From: an uncultured Bacteroidales bacterium | Lineage (GTDB): Bacteria; Bacteroidota; Bacteroidia; Bacteroidales; Paludibacteraceae | Direction: 5' to 3' | Assembly (NCBI GenBank): GCA_945787425.1 | Contig: CALZHO010000028.1 | Coordinates: forward strand, 1-8,440 | Length of the DNA stretch: 8,440 nucleotides | Shown: in pieces, positions 1-6,396 of the stretch | How the letters are laid out: each line of letters starts with the position of its first letter | How positions within the stretch are numbered: the stretch's first letter is position 1 | Made by a program: the position numbers and the translations under genes | The notes under the pieces: model-generated | Told to the model about the DNA's origin: nothing | Database searches by the model: none | Seen by the model: the letters and a program-made list of their open reading frames with translations, nothing else

Positions 1-831
1 ACCAACATGTACGAGTCTCCCGCCACACAAAAAGCAATCAGCGAGTTAGCAAAATGGGAAAATATCACCATGCTGGACGCTGCCAGTGGCGAATTGGCAT
101 GCGGCACAACAGGCAAAGGACGCATGCAGGAGATAGATGTACTGGTCGCCGCTATAGACTACTCGCTCACACCCAAGACCCTCTGTGGCAAACATATACT
201 CATCACAGCGGGTCCTACACAAGAAGCCATTGACCCTGTGCGCTACATCAGCAATGCCTCTACAGGCAAAATGGGTTACGCGCTCGTGCGCGCGTGCTTG
301 AATAGAGGTGCAGAAGTCACCTTGGTGAGCGGTCCCACCCATTTATCGCTGAAGGCATGGCAAGCATTCTGCCCTCTGCATGTAACGAATATTGTATCAA
401 GCGCAGAGATGTGCGAAGCCACAGTACAAGCGTTTCTACAAGTAGATGCGGCTATCCTATGCGCCGCAGTAGCCGACTTTACCCCCTGCAACACAGCTGA
501 CAAAAAAATCAAAAAGCAACCAGGGCAAACAGGCATGTCAATCGAACTGACAACCACCACCGATATAGCAGCAACATTAGGTAAGTTGAAAGGCAAGCAA
601 CTACTGGTTGGCTTTGCCCTTGAAACACACAACGAATTGGCAAATGCCGAACGAAAATTACAATCCAAGAACCTTGACATGATTGTACTCAATTCACTAC
701 AAGACGCTGGTGCTGGTTTTGGCGTGGATACCAACAAAGTGACTTTCCTCTACAAAGACGGGACAAAAAAACACCTCCCACTTCTTTCGAAACAGGAGGT
801 TGCTGATGCTATTATTGATCAAATATATTAG
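1..831 (+). CDS. coaBC: Bifunctional phosphopantothenoylcysteine decarboxylase / phosphopantothenate-cysteine ligase, 3' part
   Basis: CoaBC makes 4'-phosphopantetheine for coenzyme A: the CoaB half joins phosphopantothenate to cysteine using CTP, and the flavin-dependent CoaC half decarboxylates the product. The reading frame is open from base 1, and the first four residues (TNMY) match the tail of the CoaC motif PxMNxxMW, so roughly 125 N-terminal residues lie outside the window. The CoaC loop LACGTTGKGRM follows, with the catalytic Cys codon at 100-102. The CoaB half starts near 190 (ILITAGPT) and shows ISNASTGKMG with its conserved Asn at 253-255, CAAVADF, and the lysine motif KIKK (codons 505-516). 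The end (GFALET, NLDMIVLN, FGVDTNKVT) is complete and of normal length. Its TAG stop overlaps the stop of the convergent PUR-domain gene. In relatives I recall recN following coaBC; it is absent here. The family call is firm. Confidence 0.96.
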   Translation, partial: TNMYESPATQKAISELAKWENITMLDAASGELACGTTGKGRMQEIDVLVAAIDYSLTPKTLCGKHILITAGPTQEAIDPVRYISNASTGKMGYALVRACLNRGAEVTLVSGPTHLSLKAWQAFCPLHVTNIVSSAEMCEATVQAFLQVDAAILCAAVADFTPCNTADKKIKKQPGQTGMSIELTTTTDIAATLGKLKGKQLLVGFALETHNELANAERKLQSKNLDMIVLNSLQDAGAGFGVDTNKVTFLYKDGTKKHLPLLSKQEVADAIIDQIY

Positions 832-1226
832 CCTTTCAACTTATCCAACAGGCTACCCAACAGAGACTTATCCTCCGTTTTCTCACCCTCATTGGCAACA
901 GCAGTTGCTTCACCATCAGCCGTTTCAGGAGCCCACTCTTTGCGCTCCTCTATCTCGCCCAATTGACCTTGCACAAACGCAATAACGTCATTCAAGCCCT
1001 CTGTGAAATGCGCAAAATCCTCTTTATACAAGAACACTTTGTGCTTTTCAAATTGAGGAAATTCATCTTCAGCTCCCTGCTTGCGTTTGCTCTCAGTGAT
1101 ACACAAATACAAATCTTCGTTACGAGCCTTCTTCACATCCAGATAATAAATACGTTTACCCGCCTTGATTGAACGCGAATACACGATCTCTGGTTCATTC
1201 TTCATTTCGTGTCTACGATTTTCCAT
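828..1226 (-). CDS. PUR-alpha-like (DUF3276) family protein
   Basis: This is a 132-residue protein of the Bacteroidota PUR/DUF3276 family, whose fold resembles the single-stranded nucleic acid binding repeat of eukaryotic Pur-alpha. Nucleic acid binding is therefore likely, but the cellular role is not established. The PUR domain covers residues 12-88: EIVYSRSIKAGKRIYYLDVK, then LYLCITESKRK, then FEKHKVFLYKEDFAHFTEGL, a beta-rich pattern with many basic and aromatic residues. Residues 90-122 are acidic and low in complexity, and the end (SLLGSLLDKLKG) could form a short amphipathic helix. I chose Met1 at 1226; Met8 at 1205 is a possible alternative, and neither has a Shine-Dalgarno. A good promoter lies 35-65 bp upstream on this strand. 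It is transcribed away from nusB and toward coaBC, and its TAA stop overlaps the coaBC stop. Confidence 0.9.
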   Translation of the reverse strand: MENRRHEMKNEPEIVYSRSIKAGKRIYYLDVKKARNEDLYLCITESKRKQGAEDEFPQFEKHKVFLYKEDFAHFTEGLNDVIAFVQGQLGEIEERKEWAPETADGEATAVANEGEKTEDKSLLGSLLDKLKG

Positions 1227-1260
1227 ACAGTTGTTTTGATAAAGTTAAAATAATACGCTG

Positions 1261-1291
1261 CAAAGTTACAAAAAACTATTGACGTGTGCAA
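1261..1291 (-). promoter_or_regulatory. Bacteroidota-type promoter for the PUR-domain gene
   Basis: Read on the minus strand, this holds TTG (1291-1289), a 20-base spacer and TAACTTTG (1268-1261). That matches the -33/-7 consensus of the primary sigma factor in Bacteroidota (TTTG and TAnnTTTG). Transcription should start near 1255, giving a leader of about 28 bases before the ATG at 1226. The call rests on motif and spacing alone. Confidence 0.75.
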
Positions 1292-1313
1292 TACTTTAGC
1301 GTGAAAAAAGTAT
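1291..1313. repeat. 7-bp inverted repeat beside the minus-strand -33 element
   Basis: ATACTTT (1291-1297) and AAAGTAT (1307-1313) are perfect reverse complements with a 9-base spacer. The left arm touches the TTG of the minus-strand promoter. It could be an operator half-site pair or simply chance in very AT-rich DNA. Confidence 0.4.
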
Positions 1314-1318
1314 ATATT

Positions 1319-1339
1319 GAAAAATAAACATTATTTTTC
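1319..1339. repeat. 9-bp AT-rich inverted repeat beside the nusB -33 element
   Basis: GAAAAATAA (1319-1327) and TTATTTTTC (1331-1339) are perfect reverse complements around a 3-base centre. The right arm ends directly before the TTG (1340-1342) of the nusB promoter, where a regulator or an UP-like A-tract could act. It is not a terminator, since the stem is almost all A/T and no U-run suited to either neighbour follows. Confidence 0.45.
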
Positions 1340-1370
1340 TTGTGTATTTGATAGATTTTTTGTACCTTTG
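1340..1370 (+). promoter_or_regulatory. Bacteroidota-type promoter for nusB and the downstream run
   Basis: TTG (1340-1342), a 20-base spacer and TACCTTTG (1363-1370) fit the Bacteroidota -33/-7 consensus and have the same geometry as the divergent promoter. Transcription should start near 1376, about 45 bases before the nusB ATG at 1420. It is the only convincing plus-strand promoter I see, so it may drive the whole eight-gene run. Confidence 0.8.
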
Positions 1371-1419
1371 CGCTGTAATTTGAATAAGAATGTATTTTTC
1401 TAAAAAACAATAATTCACA

Positions 1420-2367
1420 ATGATAAATCGTACATTAGTTAGAACCAAAATTATTCAAACGCTATTTGCGTATTTCAAGAAGGAAGAACAGTCACCTATG
1501 TCAGCCCGCAAGGAGCTGATGAACAGTTTTTCCAACACGTATAGTCTGTATATGATGTTGTTGGCTTTTGCCGACGAATTGACCACATACGCCGATCAGC
1601 AAATAGAGGCCAACAAAGCCCGTGCAGCAGTCATACACCAAGAATACATTCCTAACAGAAACTTCGTGAACAACCGCATTGCTCAGCAGTTATTTAACAA
1701 CCGCCGCTTGCGCACCTATATTGAAGACCAACACCTGAGATGGGACACGGGTATGAATGCTGTAGAATCCATCTACAAACAACTGGTACAAGCTCCTTTC
1801 TACACGGAATATATGCAACTGGAGCAGCCTACTTATGAGGATGACAAACGCATATGGCGAAAAATCTATAGCACTCTTATGCCTGAGAACGAAGCATTGG
1901 ATGCTGCATTAGAGGATTTAGAAATCGCACTGGACTTTCAAGGATGGACCACCGAAGTAGATCTTGTCATTACCTATATCGACAAGACTATCAAGCACTT
2001 TACCGAGCAAAAAGGCGACAATCAAACACTATTGGAGATGTTTAATTCAGAGGAAGAATTAACCTTTGCCAAAGAACTTCTCAGATTAACCATAGAACAT
2101 GCAGAAGAGCACAAACAACTGATTGCCAGTGCACTTCACAACTGGGAAGCAGATCGCGTGGCTTATATGGATTACATCATCCTCATCACTGCCATCACAG
2201 AAATCTCGTATTTCAACGACATTGCACTCGAGATATCCATGAACGAATACATTGAACTGGCCAAAGAGTTTTCGGGCGAAAAGAGCTATATCTTCATCAA
2301 TGGTATTCTGAATAAAATTGTGATGGACCTCAAACGAGAAAACAAGATTTTCAAATCTGTTCGATAA
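1420..2367 (+). CDS. nusB: Transcription antitermination factor NusB, long Bacteroidota form
   Basis: NusB binds boxA RNA with NusE (ribosomal protein S10) and helps RNA polymerase read through rRNA operons. The protein has 315 residues, about twice the roughly 140 of the E. coli protein, which is normal for this phylum. Residues 1-36 (NRTLVRTKIIQTLFAYF) resemble the first helix of classical NusB. Residues 40-200 are a lineage-specific helical insertion rich in charged residues. The classical C-terminal part lies at about 205-303, with DYIILITAITEI, the SMNEYIELAKEF stretch and SYIFINGILNKI. The ATG at 1420 follows an A/T-rich leader without a Shine-Dalgarno. It is the first gene of the plus-strand run, 50 bases past a recognisable -7 element and 36 bases before yajC. 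Confidence 0.95.
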   Translation: MINRTLVRTKIIQTLFAYFKKEEQSPMSARKELMNSFSNTYSLYMMLLAFADELTTYADQQIEANKARAAVIHQEYIPNRNFVNNRIAQQLFNNRRLRTYIEDQHLRWDTGMNAVESIYKQLVQAPFYTEYMQLEQPTYEDDKRIWRKIYSTLMPENEALDAALEDLEIALDFQGWTTEVDLVITYIDKTIKHFTEQKGDNQTLLEMFNSEEELTFAKELLRLTIEHAEEHKQLIASALHNWEADRVAYMDYIILITAITEISYFNDIALEISMNEYIELAKEFSGEKSYIFINGILNKIVMDLKRENKIFKSVR

Positions 2368-2403
2368 GACTTATAATACTTAACAAATAAAAAATTAAAC
2401 ATT

Positions 2404-2745
2404 ATGTTACAATTCATTTTTTTACAAGCAGCGACTGCTGCAGAGAGTGCACCAAAAAACAGTAGTTGGTCATTCTGGCTGATGATGATTGCTATTTTTG
2501 TGGTATTCTATTTCTTCATGATTCGTCCACAACAAAAGAAACAAAAAGAACTGCAAAAACAACGCGAAGCACTCAAGAAAGGTGACAAAGTTATCACTGC
2601 TGGTGGTATCTATGGCATTATTAAAGAGGTACAAGAGACCACTTTCTTGATCGAGGTGTCTAAGGACACTATCTTGAAAGTAGATAAGGGTAGCGTATAT
2701 GTATCTGCTGAAGAGGCACAACAAGCTCCTAAAGAAGAGAAATAA
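2404..2745 (+). CDS. yajC: Sec translocase accessory subunit YajC
   Basis: YajC is a small inner-membrane protein that associates with SecDF-YidC at the Sec translocon. The 113-residue length is typical. A short N-terminal segment is followed by one membrane helix at about residues 22-40 (SFWLMMIAIFVVFYFFMI). Then come the family signature RPQQKKQKE at 41-49, a charged helix, and the conserved core KKGDKVITAGGIYGIIKEV (59-76) ahead of a beta-rich tail. The end is acidic and probably disordered. The leader at 2368-2403 is A/T-rich with no Shine-Dalgarno. The order nusB-yajC-ybbR is common in Bacteroidales. No secD or secF is in this window. Confidence 0.95.
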   Translation: MLQFIFLQAATAAESAPKNSSWSFWLMMIAIFVVFYFFMIRPQQKKQKELQKQREALKKGDKVITAGGIYGIIKEVQETTFLIEVSKDTILKVDKGSVYVSAEEAQQAPKEEK

Positions 2746-2795
2746 TCCTACTCCATGGATGCGAATCATACTAAATTAGTCATCGTGTGAGAAAT

Positions 2796-3770
2796 ATGCG
2801 ATTGGATATCAACAAGATAAAACACGCGACCAACAAGACTTGGATGTGGATGTTGCAGCGAGATGCACTCATCTACGTCTTGTTTGTGGGATTAGCCACA
2901 TTGTTTTGGTGGGGACGTGCTATGAGTTCACAACGTGAAATCGACATGAGATTACCAATCACATACATTGATCTTCCCACACACGTTGTGTTTGACAATC
3001 CATTGCCTACGCATTTGAAAATCACACTTCGCGACAATGGTCGTATCCTTCGACAAATACAGCACACCAAACCTATTTTAGTCCTTAGCATTGATAACAA
3101 ACTGAAAAAAAAGGATGGTAAACTGCAATTATCTACCGAATTGCTCCGTCAGAAAGTACAAGACATCTTGCCTGGTTCTACGACAATTCAACAAATCAAC
3201 CCCGAAGATATTACCGCAGATTATCATATTGAATCCACAAAAACTGTTCCTATTCACCTGCGTGCTGATTGGCGGTTAGAAAATCAATATCAGTTATCCA
3301 CCCCACCCGTTTTATCTCCTTGTGTAGTAGATATATACGGCAAGGAAGAGGTGATTGCTACCATAGATTCCATCGCGACGGATAGTATTTTTGTGGACCA
3401 ATTGCACGATATTGTCACGAAGGATGTGGCACTCCTGCTTCCTACAGGAGTGCGTGCATCGTTCAGTACGACTACCGTCGTCTGGAAGGCAGAACAATTC
3501 ACTGAAAAATCATTCGACCTTCCTATCCTCGTAGAGGGACTGCCCCATGATGAGACCATGCATCTCTTCCCAAAAATGACTACAGTGACCATACGTGTGG
3601 GCATATCGCATTTTGCTGAAGTCAATGCAGATGACCTATGTGCAGTGTGCCATTATCCTAATGATGAACAGAGCACATTGCCAGTGGAAATCAAGACTAC
3701 TAATCCTCATATCACACAAGTGCGTTCCAGCATTCGTGAGGTAGAATATATCATAGAACGACAATTATGA
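2796..3770 (+). CDS. YbbR/CdaR-domain membrane-anchored protein
   Basis: This protein has one N-terminal membrane helix at about residues 25-40 (ALIYVLFVGLATLFWWG), then a beta-rich extracytoplasmic region with roughly three YbbR-like repeats (about 48-135, 145-230 and 235-320). Repeat signs are the recurring pattern of a proline-containing strand (LPITYIDLP, VPIHLRADW, FDLPILVEGLP) followed by a strand such as HLKITLRDNG or VTIRVG. In Firmicutes, YbbR (CdaR) regulates the c-di-AMP cyclase CdaA; no cyclase gene is present here, so that role is untested. I prefer the ATG at 2796 (324 residues). An in-frame GTG at 2787 would add three residues, and a stop at 2772-2774 blocks anything longer. 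It lies 50 bases after yajC and overlaps the next gene by four bases (ATGA), which suggests coupled translation. Confidence 0.88.
   Translation: MRLDINKIKHATNKTWMWMLQRDALIYVLFVGLATLFWWGRAMSSQREIDMRLPITYIDLPTHVVFDNPLPTHLKITLRDNGRILRQIQHTKPILVLSIDNKLKKKDGKLQLSTELLRQKVQDILPGSTTIQQINPEDITADYHIESTKTVPIHLRADWRLENQYQLSTPPVLSPCVVDIYGKEEVIATIDSIATDSIFVDQLHDIVTKDVALLLPTGVRASFSTTTVVWKAEQFTEKSFDLPILVEGLPHDETMHLFPKMTTVTIRVGISHFAEVNADDLCAVCHYPNDEQSTLPVEIKTTNPHITQVRSSIREVEYIIERQL
3429..3453. repeat. 9-bp GC-rich inverted repeat inside the YbbR-domain gene
   Basis: GCACTCCTG (3429-3437) and CAGGAGTGC (3445-3453) are perfect reverse complements with a 7-base loop, so the mRNA can form a fairly stable hairpin within codons for about residues 212-220. 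No U-run follows on either strand, so it is not an intrinsic terminator. It may slow ribosomes or protect RNA, or be chance. Confidence 0.45.
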
Positions 3771-4906
3771 AAAAAATCCAAATGGTAGATCTGCAAACGC
3801 AGTACCAACACATAAAGGAAGATATTGACCGTGGCATTCAAGCCGTGATTGATTCCGCAGCATTCATTAAAGGACCTGCAGTTAAAAGTTTTCAAGAGCA
3901 TTTAGAATCCTACACGGGTGCTAAGCATGTTATCCCTGTCGGCAATGGTACAGATGCTTTGCAGATAGCTCTCATGGCATTGGGCCTACAACCTGGCGAT
4001 GAGGTCATTACTCCTACATTCACTTTTATTGCTACAGCCGAAGTTGTAGCTCTGTTGGGACTGACACCTGTGGTGGTGGATGTGGATTGGGATACAATGA
4101 ACATCTCCGTAGATGCCATCCGCAAAGCCATTACTCCACGCACCAAAGTGATTGTGCCAGTACACTTGTTCGGTCAGTGTGCCAATATGGATGCCATTAT
4201 GGACATCGCACACCAACATAATCTATACGTGGTGGAAGACTCCTGCCAAGCTATTGGCGCTAAATACACCCATGCCGATGGCAGTGTGCGTCAGGCCTCT
4301 ACTATCGGACATATCGGTTGTACCAGTTTCTTCCCATCGAAGAACTTGGGTTGCTACGGAGACGGCGGTGCCATTTTCACCAACGATGACGTACTGGCAG
4401 ATAAGATGCGCGCTATTGCCAATCATGGTATGGTCATCCGCTACCACCACGACCAGATAGGTGTCAATTCGCGTTTGGATAGCATTCAAGCAGCCATATT
4501 GGATGCCAAATTACCTCATCTGGATGAGTATATAGCCTCTCGCCAACGCGCAGCTGCCTACTATAATAAGGCATTCGCTAATCATCCTAATATACTTATC
4601 CCTGCACGCGATCCACAATCTACTCACGTCTTCCATCAATACACATTGCGTCTGGTGGATGTGAATCGTGATGCACTTCGAGATGCATTAGCGGCACAAG
4701 GTATTCCATCTATGATATACTACCCCATCCCATTGCATATGCAAAAGGCATATCAAGACCCACGATACCAAGAGGGAGACTTCCCTGTAGCAGAAAAATT
4801 AGCTGCATGCGTATTGTCATTGCCAATGCATACCGAATTGGATGATGAGCAATTGGCATATATCACACAAAATGTGCTGACTGCAGTAGAAAATTGTAAG
4901 TTATAA
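3767..4906 (+). CDS. DegT/DnrJ/EryC1/StrS-family nucleotide-sugar aminotransferase, WbpE/WlbC-like
   Basis: This is a PLP-dependent enzyme that aminates a keto-sugar on a nucleotide carrier, used for surface glycans. The 379 residues cover the whole family fold: GNGTDAL (59-65), PTFTFIATAE (83-92), VHLFGQCANMD (132-142), VEDSCQAIGA with Asp158 for the PLP ring nitrogen, SFFPSKNLGCYGDGGA with the Schiff-base Lys192, and NHG (219-221). RYHH (225-228), GVNSRLD and the SLPMH end closely follow WbpE/WlbC, which transaminate UDP-GlcNAc-3-keto-uronic acid, so that substrate class is the best guess. By my recalled alignment, WbpE His308, which contacts the substrate, is Tyr318 here, so the exact sugar is open. 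The start overlaps the YbbR stop as ATGA. No other sugar-nucleotide gene is nearby. The last four residues (NCKL) lie in a small intergenic-type repeat. Confidence 0.93.
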   Translation: MKKIQMVDLQTQYQHIKEDIDRGIQAVIDSAAFIKGPAVKSFQEHLESYTGAKHVIPVGNGTDALQIALMALGLQPGDEVITPTFTFIATAEVVALLGLTPVVVDVDWDTMNISVDAIRKAITPRTKVIVPVHLFGQCANMDAIMDIAHQHNLYVVEDSCQAIGAKYTHADGSVRQASTIGHIGCTSFFPSKNLGCYGDGGAIFTNDDVLADKMRAIANHGMVIRYHHDQIGVNSRLDSIQAAILDAKLPHLDEYIASRQRAAAYYNKAFANHPNILIPARDPQSTHVFHQYTLRLVDVNRDALRDALAAQGIPSMIYYPIPLHMQKAYQDPRYQEGDFPVAEKLAACVLSLPMHTELDDEQLAYITQNVLTAVENCKL

Positions 4907-4926
4907 ATAGTCAAATCGTAAATTAT
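4891..4926 (+). repeat. Imperfect 14-bp direct repeat across the aminotransferase stop and rpoN leader
   Basis: AAATTGTAAGTTAT (4891-4904) and AAATCGTAAATTAT (4913-4926) match at 12 of 14 bases, 22 bases apart. The linking bases (AAATAGTCAAATCG) have the same flavour. I recall similar short AAAT[TC]GTAAAT-type strings in Bacteroidales spacers. The first copy encodes the end of the aminotransferase, and the second ends one base before the rpoN ATG. Confidence 0.5.
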
Positions 4927-4927
4927 C

Positions 4928-6391
4928 ATGGCTACTTCACTCACACTGACCCAACAACAAAAACTACAGACCAAACTATCACCTGCTCAAATTCAGGTGA
5001 TGCGTATGCTGGAGTTGCCTGCGTGTGAGTTACAAGCACGTATCAACGAAGAATTACAAGAAAACCCTGCACTGGAGGAAGGAATAGATAAAGCACAAGA
5101 CCTTGATTACCAAGAGCAAGACTCAATGGATGATGATTATCAAAATCCCCTACAAAACGATGATTTTAACTATGATGATTACGTGCAGGATGATGATATC
5201 AGTGAGCGTTCCTACAACAATCGCTCACAGGAGAGTATGCGCGAGGATATTCCATTCTCTGTGGGAATGAGTTTTGGCGAATACCTCAAATCGCAAATCT
5301 ATCTTACCAAGATGGATAAGCCAGACCGACATATCGCTAAGTTTGTAGTTGGCAATATAGACGAGAACGGCTATCTACGCCGCACCGCAGAGGAGCTGGT
5401 GGATGATCTCATTTTTCGCGAAGGCATTACTGTGACCGATGAGAAAATGCAAGAAATCATCGACCAAATAAAGCAGTTTGATCCACCGGGAGTGGCAGCA
5501 TACGATTTGCAGGATTGTTTATTGATTCAATTACAACAGAAGGAGCAAACACCTAATGTCATCTTAGCTACCACTATTATCTCGCGCTTCTTTGACATCT
5601 TCTCGCGAAAACAGTATAACAAGATTATGCAACGCTTGGATATCTCAGAACAGCAATTGAAGATGGCCGTTTCCGAGATTACTCATCTGAATCCTCGTCC
5701 GGGTAATAGTTGGCTGGGAACAGTGTATGATCGCAACCAGTCGGTTGTTGTACCCGACTTCATCGTAGAAGAAGAGAATGATGAACTGATCGTTTCTCTC
5801 AATCAAGGCGATATTCCACCACTGCACGTTTCTGCCGAGTATAGCGAGATGCTCAATTTGTATTCTGGGGAAGATAAACAGAGACCATCTAATCGAGAGG
5901 CAGCACGATTTGTGAAGGGTAAGATTGACGATGCCAAGTGGTTTATTGATGCCCTTCGCCAACGCAATGAGACATTCATGCAGACCATGAGTGCCATCGT
6001 GGCCTACCAACGTGAGTTTTTCTTGCAAGGCGATAGTACCTATCTCAAGCCTATGGTTCTCAAGGATATAGCCGACAGGACTGGGCACGATGTTTCTACC
6101 ATCTCACGCGTATGCAGCAATAAATATGTGCAAACACAATTCGGCATATTTCCGCTCAAATACTTTTTCTCCGAAGCTATTCTCAAGAAAGACGGCGAAG
6201 AGATTTCTACCCGCGAAATCAAACAAAAAGTACGCGAACTCATTGATAATGAAGATAAATCTCATCCTATCACGGATGATGATTTGGTAGAGATGCTACA
6301 TCAAAGTGGCTATGCTATCGCTCGTCGAACGGTAGCCAAATATCGCGAACAATTAGGTATCCCTGTGGCCCGATTGCGTCACCAAATATAA
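4928..6391 (+). CDS. rpoN: RNA polymerase sigma-54 factor
   Basis: Sigma-54 directs RNA polymerase to -24/-12 promoters and needs AAA+ activators to open them. All regions are present in 487 residues. Region I (about 5-50) is rich in Gln and Leu (LTQQQKLQTKLSPAQIQVMRM) and contacts activators. Region II (about 55-105) is very rich in Asp, Gln and Asn. The core-binding part spans roughly 110-290, with FDPPGVAAYDLQDCLLIQL and HLNPRPG. The DNA-binding part has a helix-turn-helix at about 376-396 (VLKDIADRTGHDVSTISRV), the FPLKYFFSEA segment, and the invariant RpoN box ARRTVAKYRE at 465-474. No substitution in the box is seen. It sits 21 bases after the aminotransferase and 5 before the PAP2 gene. 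No activator gene and no clear -24/-12 promoter occur in the window, so its regulon cannot be read from here. Confidence 0.97.
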   Translation: MATSLTLTQQQKLQTKLSPAQIQVMRMLELPACELQARINEELQENPALEEGIDKAQDLDYQEQDSMDDDYQNPLQNDDFNYDDYVQDDDISERSYNNRSQESMREDIPFSVGMSFGEYLKSQIYLTKMDKPDRHIAKFVVGNIDENGYLRRTAEELVDDLIFREGITVTDEKMQEIIDQIKQFDPPGVAAYDLQDCLLIQLQQKEQTPNVILATTIISRFFDIFSRKQYNKIMQRLDISEQQLKMAVSEITHLNPRPGNSWLGTVYDRNQSVVVPDFIVEEENDELIVSLNQGDIPPLHVSAEYSEMLNLYSGEDKQRPSNREAARFVKGKIDDAKWFIDALRQRNETFMQTMSAIVAYQREFFLQGDSTYLKPMVLKDIADRTGHDVSTISRVCSNKYVQTQFGIFPLKYFFSEAILKKDGEEISTREIKQKVRELIDNEDKSHPITDDDLVEMLHQSGYAIARRTVAKYREQLGIPVARLRHQI

Positions 6392-6396
6392 GGTAT

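Noticed and set aside
276..737. Minus-strand open frame of 153 codons opposite coaBC
   Set aside because: The plus strand carries clear CoaB motifs over the same bases; the antisense product is rich in Ser, Ala and Cys with no recognisable domain and no promoter.
829..855. Inverted repeat TAGCCT/AGGCTA at the coaBC stop as a bidirectional terminator
   Set aside because: Only six pairs with a 15-base loop, no U-run on either strand, and it lies within the PUR-gene coding sequence.
1291..1313. ATACTTT/AAAGTAT hairpin as an intrinsic terminator
   Set aside because: The stem is AT-rich and weak, it lies upstream of both divergent genes, and no transcript would need to end there.
2787..2789. GTG as the start of the YbbR gene
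   Set aside because: It adds only three residues, and an ATG follows at 2796 with equal or better context, so the ATG is preferred, though not proven.
4152..4460. Second open frame inside the aminotransferase gene
   Set aside because: It overlaps the PLP-binding core in another frame and has a shadow-like composition (runs of Trp, Cys and Arg).
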